The notes under the pieces were generated by a model that had not been told where the DNA came from, searched no databases, and worked only from the letters and a program-made list of their open reading frames with translations. Below are positions 7,924 to 15,437 of a DNA stretch of 28,176 nucleotides, in pieces. The position numbers and the translations under genes were made by a program. The DNA is from an uncultured bacterium (GTDB taxonomy: Bacteria; Bacillota; Clostridia; Lachnospirales; Lachnospiraceae): positions 1-28,176 of the forward strand of contig CAMUHA010000016.1 in NCBI GenBank assembly GCA_947088515.1, in the 5' to 3' direction. Numbering within the stretch: the stretch's first letter is position 1; every line of letters begins with the position of its first letter.

Positions 7924-9438
7924 TTACTTCCGCGGCGGGATTATTGACTCCAAAAGCATGTCTGCATGTATATAATCTACTTGCAAATCTTTACATATAC
8001 TGCAAATGGACGAATAATTTTGAGTATTTCCTGAAAAAATTATTACAAGCGCATTTGATAAGTCTCTTATTTTTTCAGTTGAAATAATTTTAATTCCATC
8101 ATACTCCCCACCGCCTTCTTTCCATCTCACATCACATAAATAATCTATTTTTACCTTTCCTCTAAAAGCATCCTTAATTTCTTCATAGTATTGCCCGACA
8201 CCATATCCTATTATATTATCATACTCCAAATGAACCTTTTCTTTTCCTCCTGTAAACCAGGTTACATAATCACTGACAAATGTTTCCAGGTCAATTGCCT
8301 TATTTGATAAAGAACTGTTTATACATCCAAATCTTATAAATTTTATATCATATACAATTCCCAGAGCTTTTTTCACACACCCATATATAAAATTTTCCCT
8401 TGCATTTATCATCTTTGGAAGGGAATTTATTTCATAACATTCTATATGAAGCAACCGTAAAACTCTGCGCCCTACTTCCGCCATAAGGTCTTCTGTTGGA
8501 TGATTGGGGTCATAAAAAAGCTGTTTATTTCTATAATTATTCTCAATATAATCGGAAATCTTTATATCACAATGTTTTTCCCGTTCTTTTATTCTTTCCA
8601 TGCCGCTGTTGAAAATTTGGAAAATTTCTTCCTTACTGTAAGGAGCGCCATTTTGAATTTCATCCACTATTTCTTTTACAGAAGCTCCCTGTTGTAATAA
8701 GTTCTCTATTCGGTAGTCCAAGGTACAAATCTGTTTGACTAAAAGCGATATTTGTGTATACTTATCACTGCCAGCAGGAATATCTATTGCATTATGGTTT
8801 ATATGTTTATGTACCAAATAGTCCCTCTTTCCTCTTATGTTATTTATTTTTCTGTCCATTTGCGGAAAAAACAGATTATACCCATGCAAGTTTACAATCT
8901 TAATGCTAATACATTTTGGAGAAGTTTTTCTGACTAATTCATCAGCAGAAAGAACACCAAGTTCATTCCCTTCACGTATGTCCTGACACAACAGCAAGTC
9001 GCACTCTGACATCTCTTCGTCAGAAGGCTCATTGACTAACGTATAATTCACAAGCTTTCTTTTTATTATATATTCAGAATAAAAATATGGATTATTTATA
9101 AGATATTTTTCCAACACATCCATATGACAGTTTCCGTAAAGGATTGCAATTTTTTTGCCTAAATCCTGCATCCACACAAAGTTTTTAAATTCTACAAATT
9201 TTACCCCCCCCCATTGCTTTTTGAGTTCGTTATATTCTGCTCTGGCTGTTGCCACTACCACAAAATAATTCTTTATTTTTTCCAGCGCCTCATTTAACGC
9301 ATACACTTGCAGTCCATGAAATTTTCTATTACCAGTTTTATCAACATAAAATACAATTTCATAGGTTTCTTTATATTTATAGTAGAATCTTTCTCCATCT
9401 ATACCGGTACCATATACCACTATCTTTTCCTTGTTCAT
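7924..9438 (-). CDS. WcbI-like polysaccharide biosynthesis protein flanked by two Rossmann-like modules
   Basis: The middle, residues about 96-345, matches the WcbI family of capsule biosynthesis proteins (proposed acyltransferases/CoA binders): I-L-Y-G-N-C-H-M-D-V-L-E at 99-110 and the late D-P-N-H-P-T at 310-315, a G-N-C/H-P pair expected of the active site. It is bracketed by two Rossmann-like modules: residues 5-90 (I-V-V-Y-G-T-G-I-D-G, Y-V-D-K-T) and 405-498 (I-I-G-Y-G-V-G-Q-Y-Y, D-Y-L-C-D, I-K-I-I-S). The second is a close paralogue of the N-terminal module of the acetyltransferase at 1718-2629. The gene overlaps the upstream cytidylyltransferase gene by 4 bp (ATGA), so translation is probably coupled. 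Nine consecutive Gs lie between codons 76 and 79. Acyl transfer to the glycan is an inference from the family. Confidence 0.75.
   Translation of the reverse strand: MNKEKIVVYGTGIDGERFYYKYKETYEIVFYVDKTGNRKFHGLQVYALNEALEKIKNYFVVVATARAEYNELKKQWGGVKFVEFKNFVWMQDLGKKIAILYGNCHMDVLEKYLINNPYFYSEYIIKRKLVNYTLVNEPSDEEMSECDLLLCQDIREGNELGVLSADELVRKTSPKCISIKIVNLHGYNLFFPQMDRKINNIRGKRDYLVHKHINHNAIDIPAGSDKYTQISLLVKQICTLDYRIENLLQQGASVKEIVDEIQNGAPYSKEEIFQIFNSGMERIKEREKHCDIKISDYIENNYRNKQLFYDPNHPTEDLMAEVGRRVLRLLHIECYEINSLPKMINARENFIYGCVKKALGIVYDIKFIRFGCINSSLSNKAIDLETFVSDYVTWFTGGKEKVHLEYDNIIGYGVGQYYEEIKDAFRGKVKIDYLCDVRWKEGGGEYDGIKIISTEKIRDLSNALVIIFSGNTQNYSSICSICKDLQVDYIHADMLLESIIPPRK
9204..9212 (-). repeat. Nine-G homopolymer inside the WcbI-like gene
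   Basis: The plus strand has nine consecutive Cs, so the coding strand has G9 running from the second base of W76 to the first base of V79, in the linker after the first Rossmann-like module. Slippage by one base would shift the frame before the WcbI domain. Such a run is out of character for this A+T-rich region. Confidence 0.9.
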
Positions 9439-10100
9439 TCTGCCTTTTCCTCTCTGAATAAAAAATTATAAATGGCATCCGCTATAATAAAGTCTTCGCT
9501 CTCATCTATATCACAGCTCTCTATTTCTCCCACCTCAACAATATATGGTTTATCTCCAATTCTTCTTTTTTGTACTTTTATAGTGTCAGCACAATATATA
9601 TAAAATCCACTTGTCTCCTGATACAATACAGGAAGGTCCTGTGTGCGCGGAATATTATTTAGGTCATAATTTAAAGGCGCTCCATCTTTCCAAATAAAAT
9701 CCTGCAATTTTTTTGCAGCAAAAGCCGAATCATAGCCATTATACAAAACAGCCTCTATTCCTTTTTCTATGGATTCTGCTTTTACAAATGGGGCGGTTGT
9801 ATGTGTCATAACATATACATCCGCATATACCTCGTTGGCAAACGCTTCCAGCACTTCATTCATAGATGTCTCATCCTGGTCTAAGGTTTCGCTTCTTTTC
9901 AGATATTTAACTCCATTTGGAACATACTGACAAATCATATCATTGCTGCAATAAACATATACTTCATCAATATACTTTACATTTAATAGTGTGGAAAGAA
10001 TATACCAGCATAAAGGTTTTCCTTTTGTAAACCTTTTAATATTTTTATTTGGCAGCCTTCTGTTATTTAGTTTCATCGGCACTACGGCAACTGTTTTCAT
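9435..10100 (-). CDS. CMP-sugar synthetase-like cytidylyltransferase (acylneuraminate family)
   Basis: The 221-residue protein begins V-A-V-V-P-M-K-L-N-N-R-R-L-P-N-K-N, the nucleotide-binding loop of the acylneuraminate cytidylyltransferase family (NeuA/KdsB-like variants with P-x-K-L-N-x-x-R-L-P-x-K-N). It continues with L-C-W-Y-I-L-S-T-L, Y-V-Y-C-S-N-D, and a D-V-Y-V-M-T-H-T-T-A-P-F segment that supplies the substrate loop. The reaction would be CTP plus an acidic or keto sugar giving the CMP-sugar. No NeuB- or NeuC-like partner is in the window, so the sugar cannot be named. The gene has AAGGAG five bases before its ATG, and its end overlaps the start of the WcbI-like gene by 4 bp. It carries no Rossmann-like module. 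Confidence 0.8.
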   Translation of the reverse strand: MKTVAVVPMKLNNRRLPNKNIKRFTKGKPLCWYILSTLLNVKYIDEVYVYCSNDMICQYVPNGVKYLKRSETLDQDETSMNEVLEAFANEVYADVYVMTHTTAPFVKAESIEKGIEAVLYNGYDSAFAAKKLQDFIWKDGAPLNYDLNNIPRTQDLPVLYQETSGFYIYCADTIKVQKRRIGDKPYIVEVGEIESCDIDESEDFIIADAIYNFLFREEKAE

Positions 10101-10134
10101 ACTAACTCCTTATAGCGTTTTTGCAAAATATCCT

Positions 10135-11403
10135 TTAAATGTCTTCACAATAATATATAAATTCCCGGTAGTTAATTACACTTTTTCTATACTCAACATA
10201 ATGATTTATTCCATTTATTTTTAATAATCTGACTATATCGTCAGAGTTTTTAACTGCAATAACTATAAGTAAATCCTTCATTATGTTATCTTTAGAAAAC
10301 TCACATACTTCTATATCCATAATCTTATCCGGATTGTCTGTTTTATCAGTTACATATATTTTTTCTATTAATACGCCATCTTTTTTTAAAAAGGCAATTG
10401 CATCTTTTGCATGTTTACCAGCCCCATAAACAGCTATTTTCATATTATTAAAAGTTGTTGCCGGGAAACTGTCTTTTTCACCTTTTCCCTTCAATACGTT
10501 ATAAAAAAAATTGCTGACCGCCGGATTTATATCTTCCCCCAAAAGACGGGAATAAAAATATCTGCGTTTTATAAGCATTAACATATTATCCAGATATTTA
10601 TTTATATTTTCAACAACCGACATTTCTATATTTCTCATCTGGTTAAACAGAAACCAATTGTTTATCATATCCGTGTATCCCACAAAGAGGCCTTCCAAAA
10701 GCTTAAAATTATTGACTTTATGTAAAATAGATGATTTTCGCTGACGATAATAATAACCTATATCAACTACTCCACACACTCTGTCTGCTTCTAACATTGA
10801 TTTAAAAAAGAATGGAACATCTTCATGTATTATTCCATTAATAAATCTAATATTTTTGTCTTTAACATATTCCAGACGATATAATGCGGTCCAGACAGCG
10901 CCAAACATCTCCCCTCCCTGAATCATCTCTGAAATTACATAAAATCCCTTTAGACAGTCATACTCCGATTTTCTAATTCTCAAATCCATATTAAAACTTT
11001 CATTATAATCCGCATCTGCAAACATTTTAACACTGAAAATTAAAATATCAGAATGATTTTCCTTTGCCTTTTTATATAAAAATCCTATTACATTTTCCGC
11101 AACATAATCATCAGAATCAACAAACATCAAATATTCCCCTTGTGCATGGGATATTCCAACGTTTCTTGTATATGCAAGTCCGCTGTTTTTATTATTATGA
11201 TATACTTCAATGCCTGAACACTTTTTTTCCCATTCCAATAATATTTCTGATGACTTATCAGTTGAACAATCATCAATGCAAATAATTTGCATACCTTCTT
11301 CATACTGACCACATATACTGCTTAAACATTGGTCAAGATAATCTTCTACATTATATACAGGAATAATAATAGATATCTTTATCTTATTGCTGCCCTTATC
11401 CAC
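10135..11403 (-). CDS. GT2 family glycosyltransferase with C-terminal Rossmann-like module (copy A)
   Basis: An inverting GT-A fold transferase of family 2: I-S-I-I-I-P-V-Y-N-V-E-D-Y-L near the N terminus, C-I-D-D-C-S-T-D, G-L-A-Y-T-R-N-V-G, and the metal-binding V-D-S-D-D at 95-99. Residues 321-407 form the operon's Rossmann-like module (K-I-A-V-Y-G-A-G-K-H-A, V-T-D-K-T, L-L-I-V-I-A-V). The GTG at 11403 was chosen because GGGAGG stands eight bases ahead and the family's first strand follows within ten residues. The frame is open back to a TTG at 11472, but the extra 23 residues do not look like GT2 sequence. The sugar donor and acceptor are unknown. It follows the GT2 gene at 11479-12861 with a 75-bp gap, the longest in the operon. 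Confidence 0.88.
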   Translation of the reverse strand: MDKGSNKIKISIIIPVYNVEDYLDQCLSSICGQYEEGMQIICIDDCSTDKSSEILLEWEKKCSGIEVYHNNKNSGLAYTRNVGISHAQGEYLMFVDSDDYVAENVIGFLYKKAKENHSDILIFSVKMFADADYNESFNMDLRIRKSEYDCLKGFYVISEMIQGGEMFGAVWTALYRLEYVKDKNIRFINGIIHEDVPFFFKSMLEADRVCGVVDIGYYYRQRKSSILHKVNNFKLLEGLFVGYTDMINNWFLFNQMRNIEMSVVENINKYLDNMLMLIKRRYFYSRLLGEDINPAVSNFFYNVLKGKGEKDSFPATTFNNMKIAVYGAGKHAKDAIAFLKKDGVLIEKIYVTDKTDNPDKIMDIEVCEFSKDNIMKDLLIVIAVKNSDDIVRLLKINGINHYVEYRKSVINYREFIYYCEDI

Positions 11404-11478
11404 TATTTCATCCTCCCATATTTTATTTTTATGCCCCGCATATCGCAGGCAATGCCTGTGAAACTGCACCAATATCTT
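11404..11478 (-). other. 75-bp intergenic gap with two small inverted repeats
   Basis: Reading the minus strand, the gap between two GT2 genes holds a CAGGC/GCCTG hairpin (11446-11458, 3-nt loop) directly followed by a TATGC-GGG-GCATA hairpin, then an A-rich stretch and the GGGAGG ribosome site (11412-11417). No U tract follows, so these are not terminators; a small leader structure or RNA-processing site is possible. The call depends on the start of the downstream gene being the GTG at 11403. Confidence 0.3.
11412..11417 (-). promoter_or_regulatory. Ribosome binding site deciding the GT2 copy A start
   Basis: GGGAGG on the minus strand, eight bases before the GTG at 11403. It decides against the TTG at 11472. 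Confidence 0.75.
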
Positions 11479-12861
11479 CTATAGGTTTTTTATTAAATCA
11501 GACTCTTTCATCATACTGATAAAAGCTGTATCAACTCTAATAACATTTTTAATTCCAATTTTCTTTAATAAACGTAATATTTCTAATTGATTTTCTGATT
11601 TTACCGCTACAATGATTGTATGGTCCAAAGCAAAATCCGGTAATTGACAAATTTCATATATAGATATTCCTTCAATTGTGTCGGGTGTATTTATTTTATC
11701 TGTGACAATAAAGCCTGTCAGCTTTTTTTCATAATTATTTTTCTTCATATACTCTAAAACTTTTTTGCCATACACACCTGCCCCATAAATCATAAACTGA
11801 TGAGCGTCATTAAAATACTGTGTCAATCCCTCTTTATAAATCTGTTCTCTCATTGTATATTCATTTAACGGCTCCTCATTAAAATATGTTTTAAAGTAAG
11901 GATTATCTTTATTAAAGTATTTCTCTGGATCTGATAAGATGCTCTGGATTTTATCCCATTCCTTTCTTGTAAAGTATCTATTATCAAAATAAGGGTCTGA
12001 TATCATTGTTTCCAGTTCTTTCATCATTTTCTGCCAGAAAACATAACGCATACCACCATAAATTCTATAATAATTCCACCAATAAGATTGATACATAAAT
12101 AGATATCTTGCATTCATAACAAAAGGAGAAGCTAAATTTAATTCTGAAATATAGGTATCTATTTCTTTAATTTCATCACATACACATAACGCCTTTTGAC
12201 TGGAATGGACAGATGAATCCAGGTTATTTGTGCGATAAAAATATATACTGTCATTACTCAAAACTATCTTTTCAGCTGTACAGAAAACTTTAAATGAAAA
12301 AGCCATATCCTGAAAAGACGCTCCTGGCGTTTCCAAAAATTTTATATGATTATCTGTTAAAAATTGCCTTCTATACACTGCAGACCACACCGAACACTGA
12401 ACCTGAAACAAATTCATATATTCTTTAGGCGAAATTACCTTTTGGCACATACTTTCCTCAAATAGTTTCCTATAAGTCTTCTCATCTTTGTTAAGACGTG
12501 TATAAGAATACTTCACCACATCCACATCATTATCAAAGGCTTCTATATCTCTGGCAAATTTGCTAAACATATCAGGCGCAATATAATCATCGCTTTCCAC
12601 AATACCAATGTACTCACCTGTTGCTCTGTGAATCCCTGCATTTACAGCATGTCCATATCCGCCATTACTTTTATGAAAAACACTAATACGATTATCTGAC
12701 AGTGCGTATTTATCCAGGATATCTCCTGAATTGTCCGTAGAACCATCATCTATACATATGACTTCGATGTTTCTATAGGTCTGACCAACTATGCTATCCA
12801 GACACTCCTCCAAATAATTTTCAACATTATATACCGGGACTATAATCGAAAACTTTGTCAC
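11479..12861 (-). CDS. GT2 family glycosyltransferase with C-terminal Rossmann-like module (copy B)
   Basis: GT2 motifs are F-S-I-I-V-P-V-Y-N-V-E-N-Y-L, C-I-D-D-G-S-T-D-N-S, and a metal-binding region V-E-S-D-D-Y, where Glu replaces the usual first Asp. The block S-N-G-G-Y-G-H-A-V-N before it is the variant seen in this E-S-D-D subgroup. Residues about 355-445 are the Rossmann-like module (F-M-I-Y-G-A-G-V-Y-G, V-T-D-K-I, T-I-I-V-A-V). I chose the GTG at 12861 because GGGAGG lies seven bases ahead of it. An ATG at 12897 overlaps the stop of the preceding gene by one base (TGATG), which would allow coupled reinitiation but has no visible ribosome site. The product extends the glycan; donor and linkage cannot be inferred. 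Confidence 0.87.
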   Translation of the reverse strand: MTKFSIIVPVYNVENYLEECLDSIVGQTYRNIEVICIDDGSTDNSGDILDKYALSDNRISVFHKSNGGYGHAVNAGIHRATGEYIGIVESDDYIAPDMFSKFARDIEAFDNDVDVVKYSYTRLNKDEKTYRKLFEESMCQKVISPKEYMNLFQVQCSVWSAVYRRQFLTDNHIKFLETPGASFQDMAFSFKVFCTAEKIVLSNDSIYFYRTNNLDSSVHSSQKALCVCDEIKEIDTYISELNLASPFVMNARYLFMYQSYWWNYYRIYGGMRYVFWQKMMKELETMISDPYFDNRYFTRKEWDKIQSILSDPEKYFNKDNPYFKTYFNEEPLNEYTMREQIYKEGLTQYFNDAHQFMIYGAGVYGKKVLEYMKKNNYEKKLTGFIVTDKINTPDTIEGISIYEICQLPDFALDHTIIVAVKSENQLEILRLLKKIGIKNVIRVDTAFISMMKESDLIKNL

Positions 12862-12868
12862 ACTTATA

Positions 12869-12874
12869 CCTCCC
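12869..12874 (-). promoter_or_regulatory. Ribosome binding site deciding the GT2 copy B start
   Basis: GGGAGG on the minus strand, seven bases before the GTG at 12861. It favours that start over the ATG at 12897 that overlaps the previous stop. Confidence 0.75.
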
Positions 12875-12896
12875 TTGTCCTTTATAATACAAACCA

Positions 12897-14180
12897 TCAG
12901 AACAAACTGTCAAACTCTGCCCTTGGAAATATTTCCAGTTTTCCGCCTCTTGTTGCATTGTATATTTCTGTGCCATGTTTTTTCCCATATAATCCGGCTT
13001 TTTTGTATGCCAGCGCTACCAGGTCCGGTCGAACTTCATTTAATCGTACAGGCTTGTTTCCACTCTGATAACCAGGAAAATGATTCTGAGCCGAATAAAC
13101 ATCCGCACTGTAATTAAAGTCCACCCCAATTAAGTATATTTCACTAAATCCCATATACACCGCGATTTGCAGACAAGCATATGTTACTGTATAGCCTTCA
13201 AAAATTCCTCTTGCAATATCACTGGAAAAGTTAGGCATTTCTTCTTTATATTTTTCAGAAATAAGTTTAAACTTAATAGAACTTTCTATTGCTGCTGGAT
13301 TCTTCCAATATGATTCAGGTCTATAGGAAACAAACTTATATGGAAGATTTAAATTTGCAATTTCGTCTGATAAATCTTCAATTGCCTTATAATCCTGAAT
13401 CACATAATAATCCGGCCTCCACTTCGTTTTGGCAAATAAATTGTATATCCTGTTCATACTAAATGTAATTTCTTTGTGTTCCTCTAATTTTTCAAGATCT
13501 TCAATCCTTAAACTTGGTCCCGTTGCCACAATAAAGCATCTTTTACCTTTATGTATATCTTTAAATTTAGTAAGTTCTTCATTGTATACAGGCATGCCTC
13601 TTTTCAAAATGGATGTAAGTGATTCTACATTGCCAAAGTCTTCTGACACCTTTTTATATTGTACAGATGGTACAATTATTTTAATTTCAGAAGGTACATT
13701 TTCTTTTGGCATAATACAAAATTCCTCTGAAATGATTTCCAGTAATTCCGCATTCGCCTCTTCATCTGGAATCAAAAAGACATCCTTAACAACGTTTTTT
13801 TTCAAGTATTCATAGAGTAGAATATTATACAAATCAATACTATATAACGCGCATTTATCTCTGGGTATATCCCATGTATATCCTTTAAGAAAATTATCTT
13901 TTGTGATGCTTCCCTGTAAATCCCCCATTTTAATATATCTGTTAATGCCCCGGTTTTTTAAAAATTTTATGATTTCTTCTTCATGCCCCCATGGAGTAAT
14001 AACATATATACAATCCTGAAAATTTTTTTCCACTATTTCTGCATCATATATCATCACTTCTTCACATTGTTTTCCCACTTTATCAGCATCCAAATCTATA
14101 AAAGCGTATATCTTCTCCCGCCCCAGTAAGTGCAGCGCACGCTTTCCCCTTATTCCTGACCCCCATATAACATACTTCAT
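12897..14180 (-). CDS. DUF115/MptE-like protein with N-terminal Rossmann-like module
   Basis: Starting at the ATG at 14180, residues 1-90 form the Rossmann-like module (M-K-Y-V-I-W-G-S-G-I-R-G, F-I-D-L-D). From about residue 211 the protein matches DUF115, the family that includes archaeal MptE-like proteins and the Maf motility accessory factors that glycosylate flagellin: G-K-R-C-F-I-V-A-T-G-P-S-L, then S-M-N-R-I-Y, and a later Y-L-I-G-V-D-F-N-Y. The function is probably sugar transfer or glycan modification, not pterin synthesis, given the neighbours. The frame is open back to a TTG at 14222 that overlaps the preceding gene; the ATG at 14180 lies seven bases after that gene's stop and starts the domain cleanly. 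The ribosome site is ambiguous (GGAG is 12 bases away). Confidence 0.75.
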   Translation of the reverse strand: MKYVIWGSGIRGKRALHLLGREKIYAFIDLDADKVGKQCEEVMIYDAEIVEKNFQDCIYVITPWGHEEEIIKFLKNRGINRYIKMGDLQGSITKDNFLKGYTWDIPRDKCALYSIDLYNILLYEYLKKNVVKDVFLIPDEEANAELLEIISEEFCIMPKENVPSEIKIIVPSVQYKKVSEDFGNVESLTSILKRGMPVYNEELTKFKDIHKGKRCFIVATGPSLRIEDLEKLEEHKEITFSMNRIYNLFAKTKWRPDYYVIQDYKAIEDLSDEIANLNLPYKFVSYRPESYWKNPAAIESSIKFKLISEKYKEEMPNFSSDIARGIFEGYTVTYACLQIAVYMGFSEIYLIGVDFNYSADVYSAQNHFPGYQSGNKPVRLNEVRPDLVALAYKKAGLYGKKHGTEIYNATRGGKLEIFPRAEFDSLF

Positions 14181-14187
14181 ACCTTGT

Positions 14188-15420
14188 CTAAGCTCCCATC
14201 TTGATATATTCGATATTTTCAAATCCTAATTTTCTTAAAGTACGGTCAATTTCCTCATGGTATATCATAGATACTGCAACAACAACCATATAACTTTTCA
14301 TTTCGTCAGACACTTTGTCTACCTCATTTACCTTATATCCATAAAAATATGACTCTCCTTGTCCCTGCGACACAATAACCCCGCATATTTCCAGCGCCCA
14401 AGACCTAACCTCCTCCATAAATCTCTGCGCTATCCTGCCTGCACCATAAATAAGAATTTGTTTACTTTTAATGATACGTTCTCTTTGGGTCTCGCTTATT
14501 TTTATCTCTCTTCTTTGGTTCACAAGTAAATTTGAAAACAGCTTATACTTCGTTTCATTTTCAAATAAAGAATCCATGTTTTCTATTTCCTTTATTTTTT
14601 CTTTTGCAGAAGATATGATAAGTTTCATATATTTTTCAACTGCAAGCTGCTCTCTTTTAGATATCTGAATTTCATTCATAAACTCTATTATTTCAACAAT
14701 CCCTTTTATTCTTCCTTGAATATGGGCAATGGAAGTCTTCGCTGTTGTAATAGATTTCTCTCTATGATACCATTTATATAATTTATGTCCTGTAAAAAAT
14801 ACATTATCTGCCTGAAACATTGCCTTTACAGCATACGGTATGTCCTCATGCAATATTCCTTCATGAAAAAACAACCCATTTTTTATAATAAAATTACGAT
14901 TATACAGCTTTAGCCATGCTTGCGGCTGCATATCACCATATTCAACACATTTGATGAACAGTTCTCTTCCCGAACTCTCCCCTTCTAATATTGTCCTGTC
15001 CTTGTCCCGGTATGATAAACTATTTTCCAATTGTTCAGATTCATATAAATTTATAAAATCAAAAAACACCATCTGATAGTTTTTTGTTTTTGCAATTTTA
15101 TATAGTTTTTCCAGCGCATCTTTTACTATCTCATCATCCGAATCTAAAAAGAAAATATATTCTCCTTTTGCAGCTTTTATCCCAACATTTCTTGTAAAGG
15201 AAAGCCCATGATTTTGTTTATTTTGTATACATTTTACTCTTTTATCTCTTTGACTGTACTTATTAATAATATCAAGTGAAGTATCTGTAGATTTATCATC
15301 CACACATATAATTTCAATATCGGTAAGTGTTTGACAGATAACGCTGTCTAAACAAGTCTCTAAATATTCCTCAACATTATATACCGGAATTATCACTGTA
15401 ATTTTTATAGTTTCATTCAT
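14188..15420 (-). CDS. GT2 family glycosyltransferase with C-terminal Rossmann-like module (copy C)
   Basis: GT2 motifs are I-T-V-I-I-P-V-Y-N-V-E-E-Y-L, C-V-D-D-K-S-T-D, G-L-S-F-T-R-N-V-G and F-L-D-S-D-D-E. The later L-H-E-D-I-P-Y-A is the conserved E-D segment of the acceptor half. Residues 320-410 are a Rossmann-like module (I-L-I-Y-G-A-G-R-I-A, then V-I-V-S-Q-G, S-Y-M-V-V-V-A-V). This copy lacks the Asp that ends strand 2 in most others, so any nucleotide binding may differ or be lost. Its overall layout is closest to copy A, suggesting duplication. GAGG stands five bases before the ATG, and the stop is seven bases before the ATG of the DUF115 gene. Confidence 0.88.
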   Translation of the reverse strand: MNETIKITVIIPVYNVEEYLETCLDSVICQTLTDIEIICVDDKSTDTSLDIINKYSQRDKRVKCIQNKQNHGLSFTRNVGIKAAKGEYIFFLDSDDEIVKDALEKLYKIAKTKNYQMVFFDFINLYESEQLENSLSYRDKDRTILEGESSGRELFIKCVEYGDMQPQAWLKLYNRNFIIKNGLFFHEGILHEDIPYAVKAMFQADNVFFTGHKLYKWYHREKSITTAKTSIAHIQGRIKGIVEIIEFMNEIQISKREQLAVEKYMKLIISSAKEKIKEIENMDSLFENETKYKLFSNLLVNQRREIKISETQRERIIKSKQILIYGAGRIAQRFMEEVRSWALEICGVIVSQGQGESYFYGYKVNEVDKVSDEMKSYMVVVAVSMIYHEEIDRTLRKLGFENIEYIKMGA

Positions 15421-15437
15421 GGCTTCCTCTTTACTTT

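Noticed and set aside
11446..11458. CAGGC/GCCTG hairpin as a terminator
   Set aside because: An A-rich stretch, not a U tract, follows it on the transcribed strand.
14220..14222. TTG start for the DUF115 gene
   Set aside because: It has no ribosome site, overlaps the previous gene, and adds residues before the domain that do not look conserved.
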